The notes beneath the pieces are model-generated. The model worked only from the letters and a program-made list of their open reading frames with translations. It did not search any database and was not told the origin of the DNA. This document shows positions 52,572-62,100 of a stretch of 64,000 nucleotides of DNA, piece by piece. The stretch lies in NCBI RefSeq assembly GCF_013393905.1, contig NZ_CP040273.1, positions 62,001-126,000 of the forward strand, in the 5' to 3' direction. This DNA comes from Nostoc sp. C052. GTDB taxonomy: Bacteria > Cyanobacteriota > Cyanobacteriia > Cyanobacteriales > Nostocaceae. The position numbers and the translations under genes were made by a program. Position 1 is the first letter of the stretch. Every line of letters starts with the position of its first letter.

Positions 52572-52852
52572 TTCTTTCTCCCAAAGCTGTGGGGGATTTG
52601 GAAGCAATTGTCAGGTATATTGCCTTAAGCAATGCTGAAGCTGCAAGGAAATTGGGTCAGCAACTCCTTGAAAAAAGTAGGGAGTTAAGTCAATTTCCAT
52701 TCATTGGTCAGAAAGTACCTGAGTTTGACGACCCTAATATTCGTCAGCTTATTCTTAAACCATATCGTGTTGTCTACAGGGTTGAAGAGGAAAAAAAGCG
52801 GATCAGTATCGCTAGATTTTGGCATTCGGCACAAGAGAATCTTGAGCTTTAG
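52556..52852 (+). CDS. RelE/ParE-type toxin (pair 2)
   Basis: 98 residues: VVLSPKAVGDLEAIVRYIAL, then FPFIGQKVPEFDDPNIRQLI and KPYRVVYRVEEEKKRISIAR, followed by FWHSAQENL. This is a clear ParE/RelE fold pattern. Complete, partnered with 52386. Inhibits gyrase or translation by family. Likely a stability module. Confidence 0.85.
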   Translation: MDYQVVLSPKAVGDLEAIVRYIALSNAEAARKLGQQLLEKSRELSQFPFIGQKVPEFDDPNIRQLILKPYRVVYRVEEEKKRISIARFWHSAQENLEL

Positions 52853-52956
52853 AAATATGCAAGTTCCAGTTAAAATAAACTTTCAAATCTTGGCACTAAT
52901 GTAAAATTTTTAAAAGGAATTGAGAATGAGTGCATAAAGCGATCGCTTTATCTGGT

Positions 52957-53319
52957 TCAGACTATAGCCAATGCTTGAATGTTAGGCAGTTTTTCTGCTA
53001 CTAACTGCCAGTTTTCTCCCAGATCCTCACTTGTAAAAAGCTAATCACCAGCACCAACAAAAATCCTGTCTGCTGTATCCAACGTTAAAACCCGAACCAT
53101 AACATCAAACTTTGACGGCAATCCCTGTTTAAGTTGTTGCCAGTGTTCACCACCATCTAAGCTTCGATATAGTCCAGCATTTGCCCCTAGCGCCCAAGTC
53201 TGTGGGGGACTTGCAGCCGCCGCAACAAAAACTAAATCTGTTTGTGACTTAGATACTACACAAGGTGCAGTATAATTACGCTCTAGTCCCTGCATCATTC
53301 GTCGCCAGTGCGCCCCAGC
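52957..53319 (-). pseudogene. Remnant of a BNR/WD40-like repeat protein with internal nonsense codon
   Basis: The frame GAHWRRMMQGLERNYTAPCV, then SLDGGEHWQQLKQGLP and RIFVGAGD, carries the DGGxxW Asp-box of BNR-type beta-propellers. A TAG (53041-53043) follows GAGD, and the same frame continues LFTSEDLGENWQLVAEKLPN to a TGA at 52957, so a former sense codon (possibly CAG) became TAG. It begins abruptly after a stop near 53320. Both ends of the original protein are missing. Confidence 0.7.
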
Positions 53320-53462
53320 TTATCCCTTGATAATCAGTTATAAATGACTAACTCCCCATTTTGAACGGGGTTATTATACACTCATCTAAATTACTGGAGT
53401 CAAAGGCATGGTTGCAATCAGCGGACTCTCTGGCAATGAAATCTTTTGTCTTGGGACGCGCT

Positions 53463-54341
53463 TTAATCTGGTTTCGTCCAGTCGTGGTCGCGCAAATAGG
53501 ATTCAAAGTCGCTTGAGGAAGGAAAGTCACGTTTCAACTGTGCTAAATCCGCTCCGTAGCCGACATTCTCAAACCAGCGATACATAATGGTCACTTCCTC
53601 CCCAGCTTGCTGCTCAAACGCTTCAAACGGAATTTGCTGGTATTCGACGGTTTTGCCCAACACGAGGCTGAACGCGGCAGCGATTTCTGGCATGGTCATC
53701 TCCACACTGGCGACTTCGATTTCGCGGTTCAAGAACTCGGCGGGGCGATCGAATACCTCAGCGACCATTGCTCCGTAATCTTCTTCAGAAAGTTGCTGCA
53801 ATTTTGTTTCAGGACTGAGCGGTTGGGAGAGCGTGCCCTGCTCCACCATTGGACGCATTGAGGCGTAATTGTAAAAAAAGAAAACTGGACGCATGATTGT
53901 GTAGGGCAAGCCCAGTGAGCGAACGTACTCTTCGACTTGAAATTTACTGTCGAAATGGGGAATGCCCGTGTTGCGTTCGGCGCTGCCCACAGAACTGTAG
54001 ACGAAATGCTCGACACCTGCCGATGAAGCTGCGTCTGCAACGCTTTTACCATCTCGGATCTCGGCTGATAATCCGCCTTCTTTGAGAAAAGTCTGCAATG
54101 AAAAAACACCATAAGCACCTTGCAGAGCGCGATCAAGCGACGCGCGATCCCTGAAATCTCCGGCAACGAGTTCTGCCCCCGCTTGTTGGAGTGCATGAGC
54201 GGCGGACTTGTTTGGATCGCGCACAAAAGCACGAACCTTGAAGTTACCGCGCTTTAAAAGATGACGCGCCACTGCACCACCCTGATTGCCCGTGGCTCCG
54301 GTGACTAAGATAATTTTTTCTGCTGTTGTTTGCTGTGTCAT
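53463..54341 (-). CDS. NmrA-like NAD(P)-binding oxidoreductase
   Basis: 292 residues. N-terminal Rossmann motif ILVTGATGNQGGAVARHLLK, then VRAFVRDPNKSAA and LVAGDFRDRASLDRALQGAY, a typical NmrA/quinone-reductase-like atypical SDR. Probably binds NAD(P) and acts as a redox sensor or reductase. Divergent from a LysR regulator stub at 54472, the classic arrangement for such genes. GC-richer than its neighbours, suggesting transfer as a cassette. Confidence 0.85.
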   Translation of the reverse strand: MTQQTTAEKIILVTGATGNQGGAVARHLLKRGNFKVRAFVRDPNKSAAHALQQAGAELVAGDFRDRASLDRALQGAYGVFSLQTFLKEGGLSAEIRDGKSVADAASSAGVEHFVYSSVGSAERNTGIPHFDSKFQVEEYVRSLGLPYTIMRPVFFFYNYASMRPMVEQGTLSQPLSPETKLQQLSEEDYGAMVAEVFDRPAEFLNREIEVASVEMTMPEIAAAFSLVLGKTVEYQQIPFEAFEQQAGEEVTIMYRWFENVGYGADLAQLKRDFPSSSDFESYLRDHDWTKPD

Positions 54342-54471
54342 GTCTGTTTTTTTAATGCTGTTTGTGTATTTGAAATTTATCTTCTCTAAACAGTAGCTTG
54401 TGCAGAAAAAAAGAAAAAGTAGTTAAAATTCAAAACAGTTGTGCCAAAAATTCAAAGATGCGTTTCGGTTA

Positions 54472-54582
54472 ATGGACAAGCTCAAAAGCCTGATGATTTT
54501 TATCCGCTCCGCTCAATCTGGCAGCTTTTCGGAGGCAGCACGACACTTAGGTATGGCTCCTTCAGCTGTGAGTCGAGCCGTA
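54472..54582 (+). pseudogene. LysR-family regulator, 5' stub cut by IS
   Basis: MDKLKSLMIFIRSAQSGSFS, then EAARHLGMAPSAVSRAV, the helix-turn-helix of a LysR regulator. The frame is cut by IS630-type element B copy 2 at 54581, and the remainder is not found on the far side. It probably controlled the divergent NmrA-like gene, which is now left without its regulator. Confidence 0.8.
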
Positions 54583-55755
54583 AGTAAGTCGTGGAGAAAA
54601 TTTATAACTATGTAACAAACAATTAAGGGGAAGAGTTAGAGTTAAATCTTATACGTTGTGTACTGTAATTTCCCTTCTCTGCTCTAGCTTGAACTCCATC
54701 AATCACAGCATAGGCAAGGTCTAACTCATCTTCAAAAGTTTTCGAGGCTAGTTCATCTTTTTTGAGGTGTTGCCACTCCAATTCAATTGGGTTCATTTCC
54801 GAACAATATTTGGGTAGAAAGAAGATGTACAAACCCATCTCTTCCCACTTTGGCCATAACTCCTGCACTTCTTTACATCGATGTATTGGGCCGTTATCCT
54901 GCACTATGACTCTTATGCGTCCCGTTTTTTGTGCTTCTAGTGCTTCAAGCTCCATCATTTGAATATAAGATTTGCGTGAAACGCCTCCAATTACCAGACC
55001 GTAAACGAAACTAATTAACGGTTGAAGAAAGCCAATAATACTTAACCTTCGACCTCGACGCTTGCTCTGCTCTAAACGTTTTTGTTTGCCTCGGAAGTAG
55101 TAGCTGTAACTCGGTTCACTCCAAGCACAAAACCCTGATTCATCTAGATACTTTAAATCGATTTCTCCTGCGGCCGCAGACAATTCCAACATTTCCAAAT
55201 CTGCTTGTTTAACTTGCTGTACTACTGGATCTTGTTTTCCTTTATGGCTTTTTCTCGTTCGTTTCCAAATGATCCCCTTTTTTTTAGTACCTGCCTTAAC
55301 CAGTCAGGACTCAATGTTACCGAGCGTTCTTGTTCTAATCTTTGGGCTAATTGAACGCTGTTATATGTACGAGGTTCTTTCTCTAAACATTCTTCTAAGA
55401 ACACCATGTCATCTTCCGTCCACCTTGATTTTCCTCCTCGCCCTGGTTTTTCCCAAAGTCCCTCTAAACCAAGATGCTCCCATCTATGCAAAACTTCTCG
55501 CACTGTTTGTGCTGTCCAATTAAAGTGAGCCGCTATCTTCTCTACATACCAACCATTTGCGCTCAATCTAATCACTTCTGCTCTGTCTTTAACTTTCTGG
55601 GGTACATCTGCCGTTCTCAGGTTAAACAAAGTTCTATCTTGCTCACGAGTCAGAAATGCCCTTAAACGGCTGCCCATACCCCTGTTACCTTGGTAGACAC
55701 ATTTATGTATTTACTTATCTTTACACAGTTTGGTTTTTTCACCTTGTTCTACTTA
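54581..55755 (-). mobile_element. IS630-type insertion sequence B, copy 2 (inverted)
   Basis: Same 1175-base element as 44691-45865 in the opposite orientation, near-identical, with TA at both ends. It interrupts a LysR gene. The regions next to the two copies do not form simple reconstituted genes, so later rearrangement or deletion occurred at one or both. Confidence 0.85.
54623..55677 (-). pseudogene. IS630-type transposase, copy 2, frameshifted at a poly-A run
   Basis: The N-terminal frame (55677 down) is identical to copy 1 until a run of A8 (copy 1 has A9) at about 55277-55284, where it shifts and stops at 55222. The catalytic part is open in the right frame from 55198 to 54623 and has the intact GCGGCCG missing in copy 1. 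If the A8 run allows slippage, this copy could give a full transposase; otherwise it is inactive. Confidence 0.8.
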
Positions 55756-55813
55756 TTTGAAACGTCAAAACCCTTTTAAAAAGTATTCTTTATCTGACGT
55801 TTCATTGTTACTG

Positions 55814-56062
55814 ATGAAGGATAAAGCACGATTTACCAATTTTGGCATTGATTTAGAAAATCTGGAATTTCCACTTTTAGGGCGAGAATTACCCGACTAT
55901 ATCTATGAGCAAATAGGCTACAAAGTAAGTTTGCGAACCCTCTATCGTTGGGCATCTAAACGCCGTATTCCTTTCTCTAAGTTACGCATCATTAACCAAA
56001 AAGAATTGAATCGATGGCTAGAATTAGCAAGCAAGTATAGCGAACGCGTAGTAACTACTTAG
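55814..56062 (+). CDS. Hypothetical helix-turn-helix-like protein or gene remnant
   Basis: 82 residues from MKDKARFTNFGIDLENLEFP at 55814; a longer frame runs back into the IS and is ignored. GRELPDYIYEQIGYKVSLRT, then LYRWASKRRIPFSKLRIINQ, looks like a helix-turn-helix with an excisionase-like wing. Close to the IS end, so the 5' part of an older gene may be missing. Function unknown. Confidence 0.45.
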   Translation: MKDKARFTNFGIDLENLEFPLLGRELPDYIYEQIGYKVSLRTLYRWASKRRIPFSKLRIINQKELNRWLELASKYSERVVTT

Positions 56063-56141
56063 CTTTTTTAATACATTCACTCTTCGACCATCATTAGACT
56101 TTTTAATGAACTAGTGTGCCATTAGATTGACTTACTGCATG

Positions 56142-56672
56142 TCAATCTAATGGATTTTGCTCTAGATACTGGCGCACTCCCGCGCTCATGGCTACGAGGT
56201 TTGGTTGTATATTTTTCCCTAAAAAATCTTCAACTACATGAGCAATTGTACTTGTGAGAAAGAATGGTACTCCCTTAATTTTTTTCGGGTCAATCACTAG
56301 TTCACCACGGCTTTCAATTACTGTATTATTACCATCTTCCAGAAAGCGGTTTTTGCCATAACACTTGACTGCTTCTGTGAAAGCGTGAGTTTCAATACGC
56401 CATTCAAGTGTAAAATCAGCCTGATTCCAAGTATTATATTCTGTCCAAGAGAGCATATCTTCACTGAGCAAAACTCTTGCTGCTGCTGGAATTTCACTCC
56501 CACCGTGCCATTCATTGACACTAGAAACATTACTGCCTGTTTCACTACGGGATAAAACTGTGATCTGGCGCACGTTTGGCATATAGGGAACTAGCTCAAC
56601 TAATTTGTCCCGATAGGTAGCATAAACCAGGGAGCGTGGAAAAGGAATTTGGGTATCAGCAGAGATGAGCAT
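56142..56672 (-). CDS. SRPBCC-family (START-like) ligand-binding protein
   Basis: 176 residues. IPFPRSLVYATYRDKLVELV at the N-terminus, then a beta-rich middle and a long C-terminal helix (LTSTIAHVVEDFLGKNIQP). This is the helix-grip plan of polyketide-cyclase/START-like proteins. It probably binds a hydrophobic ligand. No enzymatic residues can be assigned. Complete frame with ATG at 56672. Confidence 0.65.
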   Translation of the reverse strand: MLISADTQIPFPRSLVYATYRDKLVELVPYMPNVRQITVLSRSETGSNVSSVNEWHGGSEIPAAARVLLSEDMLSWTEYNTWNQADFTLEWRIETHAFTEAVKCYGKNRFLEDGNNTVIESRGELVIDPKKIKGVPFFLTSTIAHVVEDFLGKNIQPNLVAMSAGVRQYLEQNPLD

Positions 56673-56822
56673 TAATTCATACCATATTCAAATATAGACA
56701 CAACGGGGAATTACCAAGAGTTTAGCGATGGCGTAACCGCCCACCGGAGGCGATCCGCAACTGAGGTGTTTTTTTGGTTGCTCCGCCTGAATTTTGGTTA
56801 ACTATATTTTACTGTCGTATCG

Positions 56823-57041
56823 GATCACAAAACGGCATAAAAAAGCAGCAAGGTTTGCCGTGACATCTGAAAGCCTTACTGTGTATAGATGTCACAGAAA
56901 GCGGCAAGATGGGGTAAAACTCTAGAACCCTTGCTATTAAAGGAATGTCACAAAAAGCGGCATGGTTAAATTATGAACTATGTGTCACTTGAAAGCACTC
57001 AAAGCTATACAGGATAGGTGTCACAAAGGAAGTGGCAGGGT
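56823..57041. repeat. Array of TGTCACA(A/G)AAAGCGGCA-type repeats
   Basis: Copies: a weak one at 56823-56840 (ATCACAAAACGGCATAA), TGTCACAGAAAGCGGCAAG at 56890, TGTCACAAAAAGCGGCATGG at 56946, TGTCACTTGAAAGC at 56983, TGTCACAAAGGAAGTGGCAG at 57019, and an inverted TGTCACGGCAAACC near 56856. Spacings are 56, 37 and 36. They resemble multiple protein-binding sites, such as transposase sites at the end of a Tn7-like element or iterons. No matching transposase or replication protein is in the window. Confidence 0.55.
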
Positions 57042-57062
57042 TGATGAAAAAAAATAGGGATG

Positions 57063-57091
57063 AAAAAAAGCCTTGTTTTTGGGGCTTTTTT
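57063..57091 (+). terminator. Intrinsic terminator-like hairpin after the repeat array
   Basis: AAAAAAGCC (57064-57072) pairs with GGCTTTTTT (57083-57091) around a 10-base loop, giving A-run and T-run on either strand. It may end transcription entering from the repeat array. The rest of the 56673-57334 gap has GC-rich dispersed repeat words and no gene. Confidence 0.6.
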
Positions 57092-57334
57092 AGAAAGTGG
57101 GATCGAGGAGCCGGAGCAGTTTCCGTTGCTCCAGTCAGCAATCTTTCAGTCGGGGATTGGGACTAGCGACTGAATTGTTGCACCACAAAACAGCGTTCGC
57201 TTTGCGGACGCACCAGAAGCACCGCAATTTCTGTCAGAATTCAGCTATTGTGAATGAATTCTGATTCCTGAATTCTGTTCGATAAGTTATTGAAACCGAT
57301 AAGAATCACTTAGCTTCAAAAGGAGAATAAGTAG

Positions 57335-58414
57335 GTGGCTCGAAAGAAAAAAAAATTAGCCGGGTTCAAGGATGAGCATTCACTAGACTCTAGATGCCCA
57401 ATTTGTTGTATTGTCCCGCCCCATATACTTCAAAATGTCGTGGTGAATGGGAATCACCAGCAACGGAGTTGGGCTTTTCAGACATTAAATATTTCGGCAC
57501 AATTTCTCGGACGGAGAAACGTTGTCGGTAATATCTCTTTTGCTCCTTCTGCGGGTGAGAAGCGGCGCACCATCTACGATGCCAAATATGGACAGCAACT
57601 TCCTGGGACACTAGTGCGGGGTGAGGGAGATCCACCAAGCAGTGATGCAGCAGTGAATGAAGCCTACGATGCGGCGGGTGCTACTTATGACTTGTTTCAT
57701 GAGATATTTGATCGCAATTCCGTAGATGACAAAGGACTACGTTTAGACTCCACCGTGCATTATGGGGTTAAATATGACAATGCCTTTTGGAACGGCGACC
57801 AGATGGTTTATGGTGATGGCGACGGAGAACTGTTTCAACGTTTCACGAAATCAATAGATGTGATAGGGCATGAGCTAACTCATGGTGTAACCCAGTATCA
57901 AGCGGGTTTACAGTACGATGGGGAATCAGGGGCACTGAATGAATCGTTTTCCGATGTCTTCGGTTCCCTGGTGAAACAGAAGATCAACAATCAGACCGCA
58001 GAAGAGGCAGATTGGCTTATTGGGCAAGGTCTTTTAGCGTCCACTGTCAAAGGTATTGCCCTCCGCTCGATGAAAGCACCAGGAACAGCTTATGATGATC
58101 CACTATTGGGTAAAGATCCTCAGCCAGCCCATGTCAAAGATAAATATACTGGTACTGATGATAACGGCGGGGTGCATATCAACTCAGGAATCCCTAACTA
58201 TGCCTTTTATCTAGCGGCTGTTGCGATTGGTGGCTATGCTTGGGAAAAAGCTGGCAAAATCTGGTATATAACTTTACGCGACCGCTTGAATGCTCAAGCA
58301 GATTTTAAAACAGCTGCCAACGTTACCATTCAAGTTGCTGGCGAACTTTATGGTAATGGTAGTGATGAGCAAAAAGCTGTACAGGATGCTTGGCAAAAGG
58401 TAGGAGTTATCTAA
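57335..58414 (+). CDS. M4-family (thermolysin/protealysin-like) metalloprotease
   Basis: 359 residues from GTG at 57335, with AAGGAG about 10 bases upstream. Zinc site HELTH at 179-183 (DVIGHELTHGVTQYQAGLQY) with the third ligand Glu at 203 (NESFSDVFGS). The C-terminal domain has DNGGVHINSGIPNYAFYLAA, where the catalytic His sits. The short propeptide (CPICCIVPPHILQNVV) is of the protealysin type rather than the long FTP-containing kind, and there is no typical signal peptide. All catalytic residues are present. Confidence 0.92.
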   Translation: MARKKKKLAGFKDEHSLDSRCPICCIVPPHILQNVVVNGNHQQRSWAFQTLNISAQFLGRRNVVGNISFAPSAGEKRRTIYDAKYGQQLPGTLVRGEGDPPSSDAAVNEAYDAAGATYDLFHEIFDRNSVDDKGLRLDSTVHYGVKYDNAFWNGDQMVYGDGDGELFQRFTKSIDVIGHELTHGVTQYQAGLQYDGESGALNESFSDVFGSLVKQKINNQTAEEADWLIGQGLLASTVKGIALRSMKAPGTAYDDPLLGKDPQPAHVKDKYTGTDDNGGVHINSGIPNYAFYLAAVAIGGYAWEKAGKIWYITLRDRLNAQADFKTAANVTIQVAGELYGNGSDEQKAVQDAWQKVGVI

Positions 58415-58660
58415 CCCAAATTTCTCACGCATAGTGTAGGCAGAGAGGGGAAGAGAGTGTGGGGGGTTCAGGCAGAGTTCGTTGAAGCCTTCCATCGCGT
58501 GAATTCACATCAATGCGAGGTTCAGACATCGTAAATGAGGGGGTTTAAGACCCCTAGATTTAGATGTAGTACCCATTTCAGTCGGGGTTTAAATCCCCGT
58601 CTGAAATGTCTAAAATGTTTGAATTTTGAATTTTGAATTGTTAAGGGTAATTTGGGTGCA

Positions 58661-58846
58661 ATGGTTCCTTTGGTAAAACTAATTCGCGGTCAAAATAACA
58701 CGATTGTGGAAGCAGATTTAGTGGAACTATGGCAAAAGCACGTCAATGATTATGCCAACAAGTGGAAAGAACAATTGAAACTGCACGACCAATCAGATAA
58801 ATTTTGGGACTGGGAATGTGAACTACCCCACCCTGCCTTCGGCTGA
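58661..58846 (+). pseudogene. Truncated N-terminal fragment of a cyanobacterial GNAT-like protein
   Basis: 62 codons: MVPLVKLIRGQNNTIVEADL, then VELWQKHVNDYANKWKEQLK and KFWDWECE. This looks like the start of a longer acetyltransferase-like protein. The frame ends in a hairpin element (58826-58854) that supplies an artificial tail ELPHPAFG. The rest is missing. The family is a tentative recollection. Confidence 0.5.
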
Positions 58847-58854
58847 GGGTGGGG
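58826..58854. other. CCCCACCC/GGGTGGGG hairpin at the break of the GNAT-like fragment
   Basis: CCCCACCC (58826-58833) pairs with GGGTGGGG (58847-58854), with an inner GCC/GGC pair. Similar hairpins stand at ends of some cyanobacterial IS200/IS605 elements, so this could be an abandoned end. No transposase is adjacent. The 58847-59113 gap holds no other feature recognised. Confidence 0.4.
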
Positions 58855-59113
58855 CTTCTGTAATCACAGGGGAATACCGAAACTTAGACTTTCGCCCAAG
58901 AGTTGGACTTACCTCCCCTCCTATAGCCTACGGTGTATACACAAGTCCTAAAATCTTTTTCTGCAAGTTTTGCGTGCAGTTTCATACCTAGAGAATGCAC
59001 AAATGCGATCGCCTGATTGCAGAAAACTGCATAATTAACGAATATTCGCTTATTGATTATCTAAGGGTGCAGTTTTATTAGATACTCAAATAATCTATAT
59101 AAAAGCGCACCGA

Positions 59114-62100
59114 ATGACGATCAAATACCGATTACACAAGTGTTTGCAGTTCGGATTGACAGGGTTGCTGGGCAGCTTTTGTGTAAGTCTCCTCACTAGC
59201 AAAACCCAGGCACAGCAAAGTAATATCGTATCTGATAACACACTTGGCACTGAGTCATCTAAAGTTATAGGCAACTTTCAGGGACAGCCCATAGAAGTAA
59301 TTACAGGTGGTGCAACTTGCCAAATTAATCTGTTTCATAGCTTTCAAGAATTTAATATCAGCGAGGGACGTGGAGCATATTTCTTCAGTCCTAGCGCAGA
59401 TATTCAGAATATTTTGGCACGGGTGACAGGTAGTAACCCTTCAGAAATTTTGGGGAGACTGGGCACATTTGGTAATTCTAGCCCGAATTTATTTTTGATA
59501 AATCCCAATGGCATTGTGTTTGGGAAAAATGCCAGTTTAAATGTGCAGGGTTCGTTTGTGGGGACGACTGCAAACGGAATACAGTTTGGCAATCAAGGGG
59601 TTTTTAGTGCGACAAATCCCCAAGCAGTGCCATTGTTAACTATCAATCCTTCAGTATTGCTGTTTAATCAAATCCAAGCAAGTGGGGGAATTATCAATCA
59701 CTCCCAAGCACCCGCAGGTACTAATCTCATCGGACAAGATGTTACAGGTTTGCGAGTTGCTGATGGTAAAAGTTTGTTGCTTGTGGGTGGGAATATCAAT
59801 ATTGATGGTGGGAGTATTCGCGCTTATGGCGGAAATGTTGAGTTAGCAAGTTTGGCTGCACCGGGAAATGTGGGATTGAATATTGCAGGTGATAATCTGG
59901 GTTTAGTAATACCTGAGAATGTGGAACGCGCAAATGTTTCGCTGAGTAATGGTGCAGAAGTCAATGTTCGCGGTGCGGGTGGCGGGAATATCAAAATTGA
60001 GGCTCAAAATGTAAATTTGATAGGGCAAAGTAAACTAAGAGCGGGAATAGATATAGGTTTAGGTACTTCAAATAGTAAAGGTGGAGATATTACTATTAAT
60101 GCCGCAGCAGATACAGCCTTAATAGATGAAAGTTTCATTGCTAACGTCGTGCAACAAAAAGCATTTGGTCAAGCTGGCAATATAAATATTGCGACTGGGA
60201 CATTAACGTTAAGCGATGGTGCATTAATCAACGCTAATTTTTTCGGACAAGGCAATGCCGGAAATGTAAATATCAATGCTTTAGGTGATATCAGTTTTCG
60301 TAAATCAAGACCAGGAGAAAGTACAGGAATTTTTTCCCAAGTAGCTGAAGGTGCAATAGGTAATGGTGGGAACGTTACTATTAATAGCAATTCTTTGGAA
60401 ATAAACGATGGTTCGCAAATTCAAGGTAGCACTAGCGGAAAAGGTAATTCTGGTAATATCATCATTAATGCTGGTAATAATATTTCGTTAGATGGTAGTA
60501 ACGGTAACGCTGATGGTTTTAGCGGGATTATTAATAATGTACAATCCACTGCTGAAGGTAACGCAGGTAATATTGAAATTACGACGGGTACGCTAAAAGC
60601 TACTAATGGAGCTTTTATTGGTAGCAGTATCTTTGGCAAAGGAAATGCTGGGAATATCAGCATTAATGCTCTTGATAATATAACCTTCGATACTAAGAGC
60701 GATGTTAGTAGTTATGTGTTTAATGATGGGGTAGGTAACGGAGGAAATATTTACCTTAAAACAGGTTCACTCTCGTTAACTAATGGCAGTCAAGTATCGA
60801 CAAATGTATCAGGACAAGGTAATGCCGGAAATATTACCGTCGAAGCTTCTGATAATGTCAAGCTAGATGGTGTTTTTATTGACGCAGGTAAGTTTGACCT
60901 TAATAACTTGGATTATGATTCGTTTAGTGGTTTGCAAAGCAACTTAAATATTGGAGGTGTCGGAAAAGCAGGAAATATTCAAGTTACGACAGGATCACTT
61001 TCTGTTACTAATGGTGCTGAAATATCTAGCTTTACTGGTGGAGTCGGGAATGGAGGAAATATCACTATTAATGCCCGCGATAATGTGACATTTTCAGGTT
61101 TTGGAGGCAGAATGAAAGATGGCAGTACAGTATCAAGTTTCGGTATTAAGAACGCGATAGGTAATGGTGGTGATATTCGCATAAATGCAAGTAATTTACT
61201 ACTGAAAGATGGCGGACAATTAGATGCTAGCAACGGCGGACAAGGAACTGGAGGTAATATCTTTCTTGATGTTAGCAATACTATTACTTTTGATGGAATT
61301 GGTGGTAATGGTTTACCCAGTAGTGCTTATACGCTAACATCTAATGGTAACGCTGGAAATTTTCAAATTGAAACAGGATCGCTGTTTTTAACAAATGGCG
61401 GTACGATATCTTCTTCACTTTTTGAAGGGGAAGGTAATGCTGGAAATATCACCATCGATGCTCGTGATACCGTCATCATTAATGGTGTCGTCAAAGGTGT
61501 AACTTTGGGTACTGGTCGAATTATTGATGAAAGTAGTAGTTTATCTAGTTCCTTGGTGAGTGGTGAAGGTAAAGGAGGTGACATCAAAATTACAACAGGG
61601 TCACTTTCTGTCACCAATGGTGCATTCATTTCTGGAGACACAAATGCACAGGGAAATGCAGGTAATATCACCATCAATGCCCGCAATACAGTTTCCGTCA
61701 CCAACGGAAAGATTTCTGTAAACACGCTTGGACAGGGAAACGGAGGCGATATCACCATCAACGCAGGCGATACAGTAACTTTTGATGGTGGGAAAAATGG
61801 TTTATTTACTCCCGTAGCCACTACTGCGCTAAACAATAGCACTGGTAACGCTGGGAATATCCGCATTAATTCTAGAGGATTATTTGTCAAAAATGGCGCT
61901 ACTATTTCCACTTTTAGTGATGGTCAAGGTAATGGTGGCAATATCTTTATCGATACACGCGATGCCGTTACCTTTGACGGAACCAATGGTAAAAATTCGT
62001 CAACTGCGGCATATACCTTTGCTAGTGGAAGCGGTAATGGTGGAAATATCCAGGTTAAAACAGGAACGCTGACCTTAAAAAATGGTGGTGTAACTCGCAC

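Noticed and set aside
56823..57041. CRISPR array
   Set aside because: Repeat copies are imperfect, of unequal spacing and partly inverted, and no cas gene is nearby.
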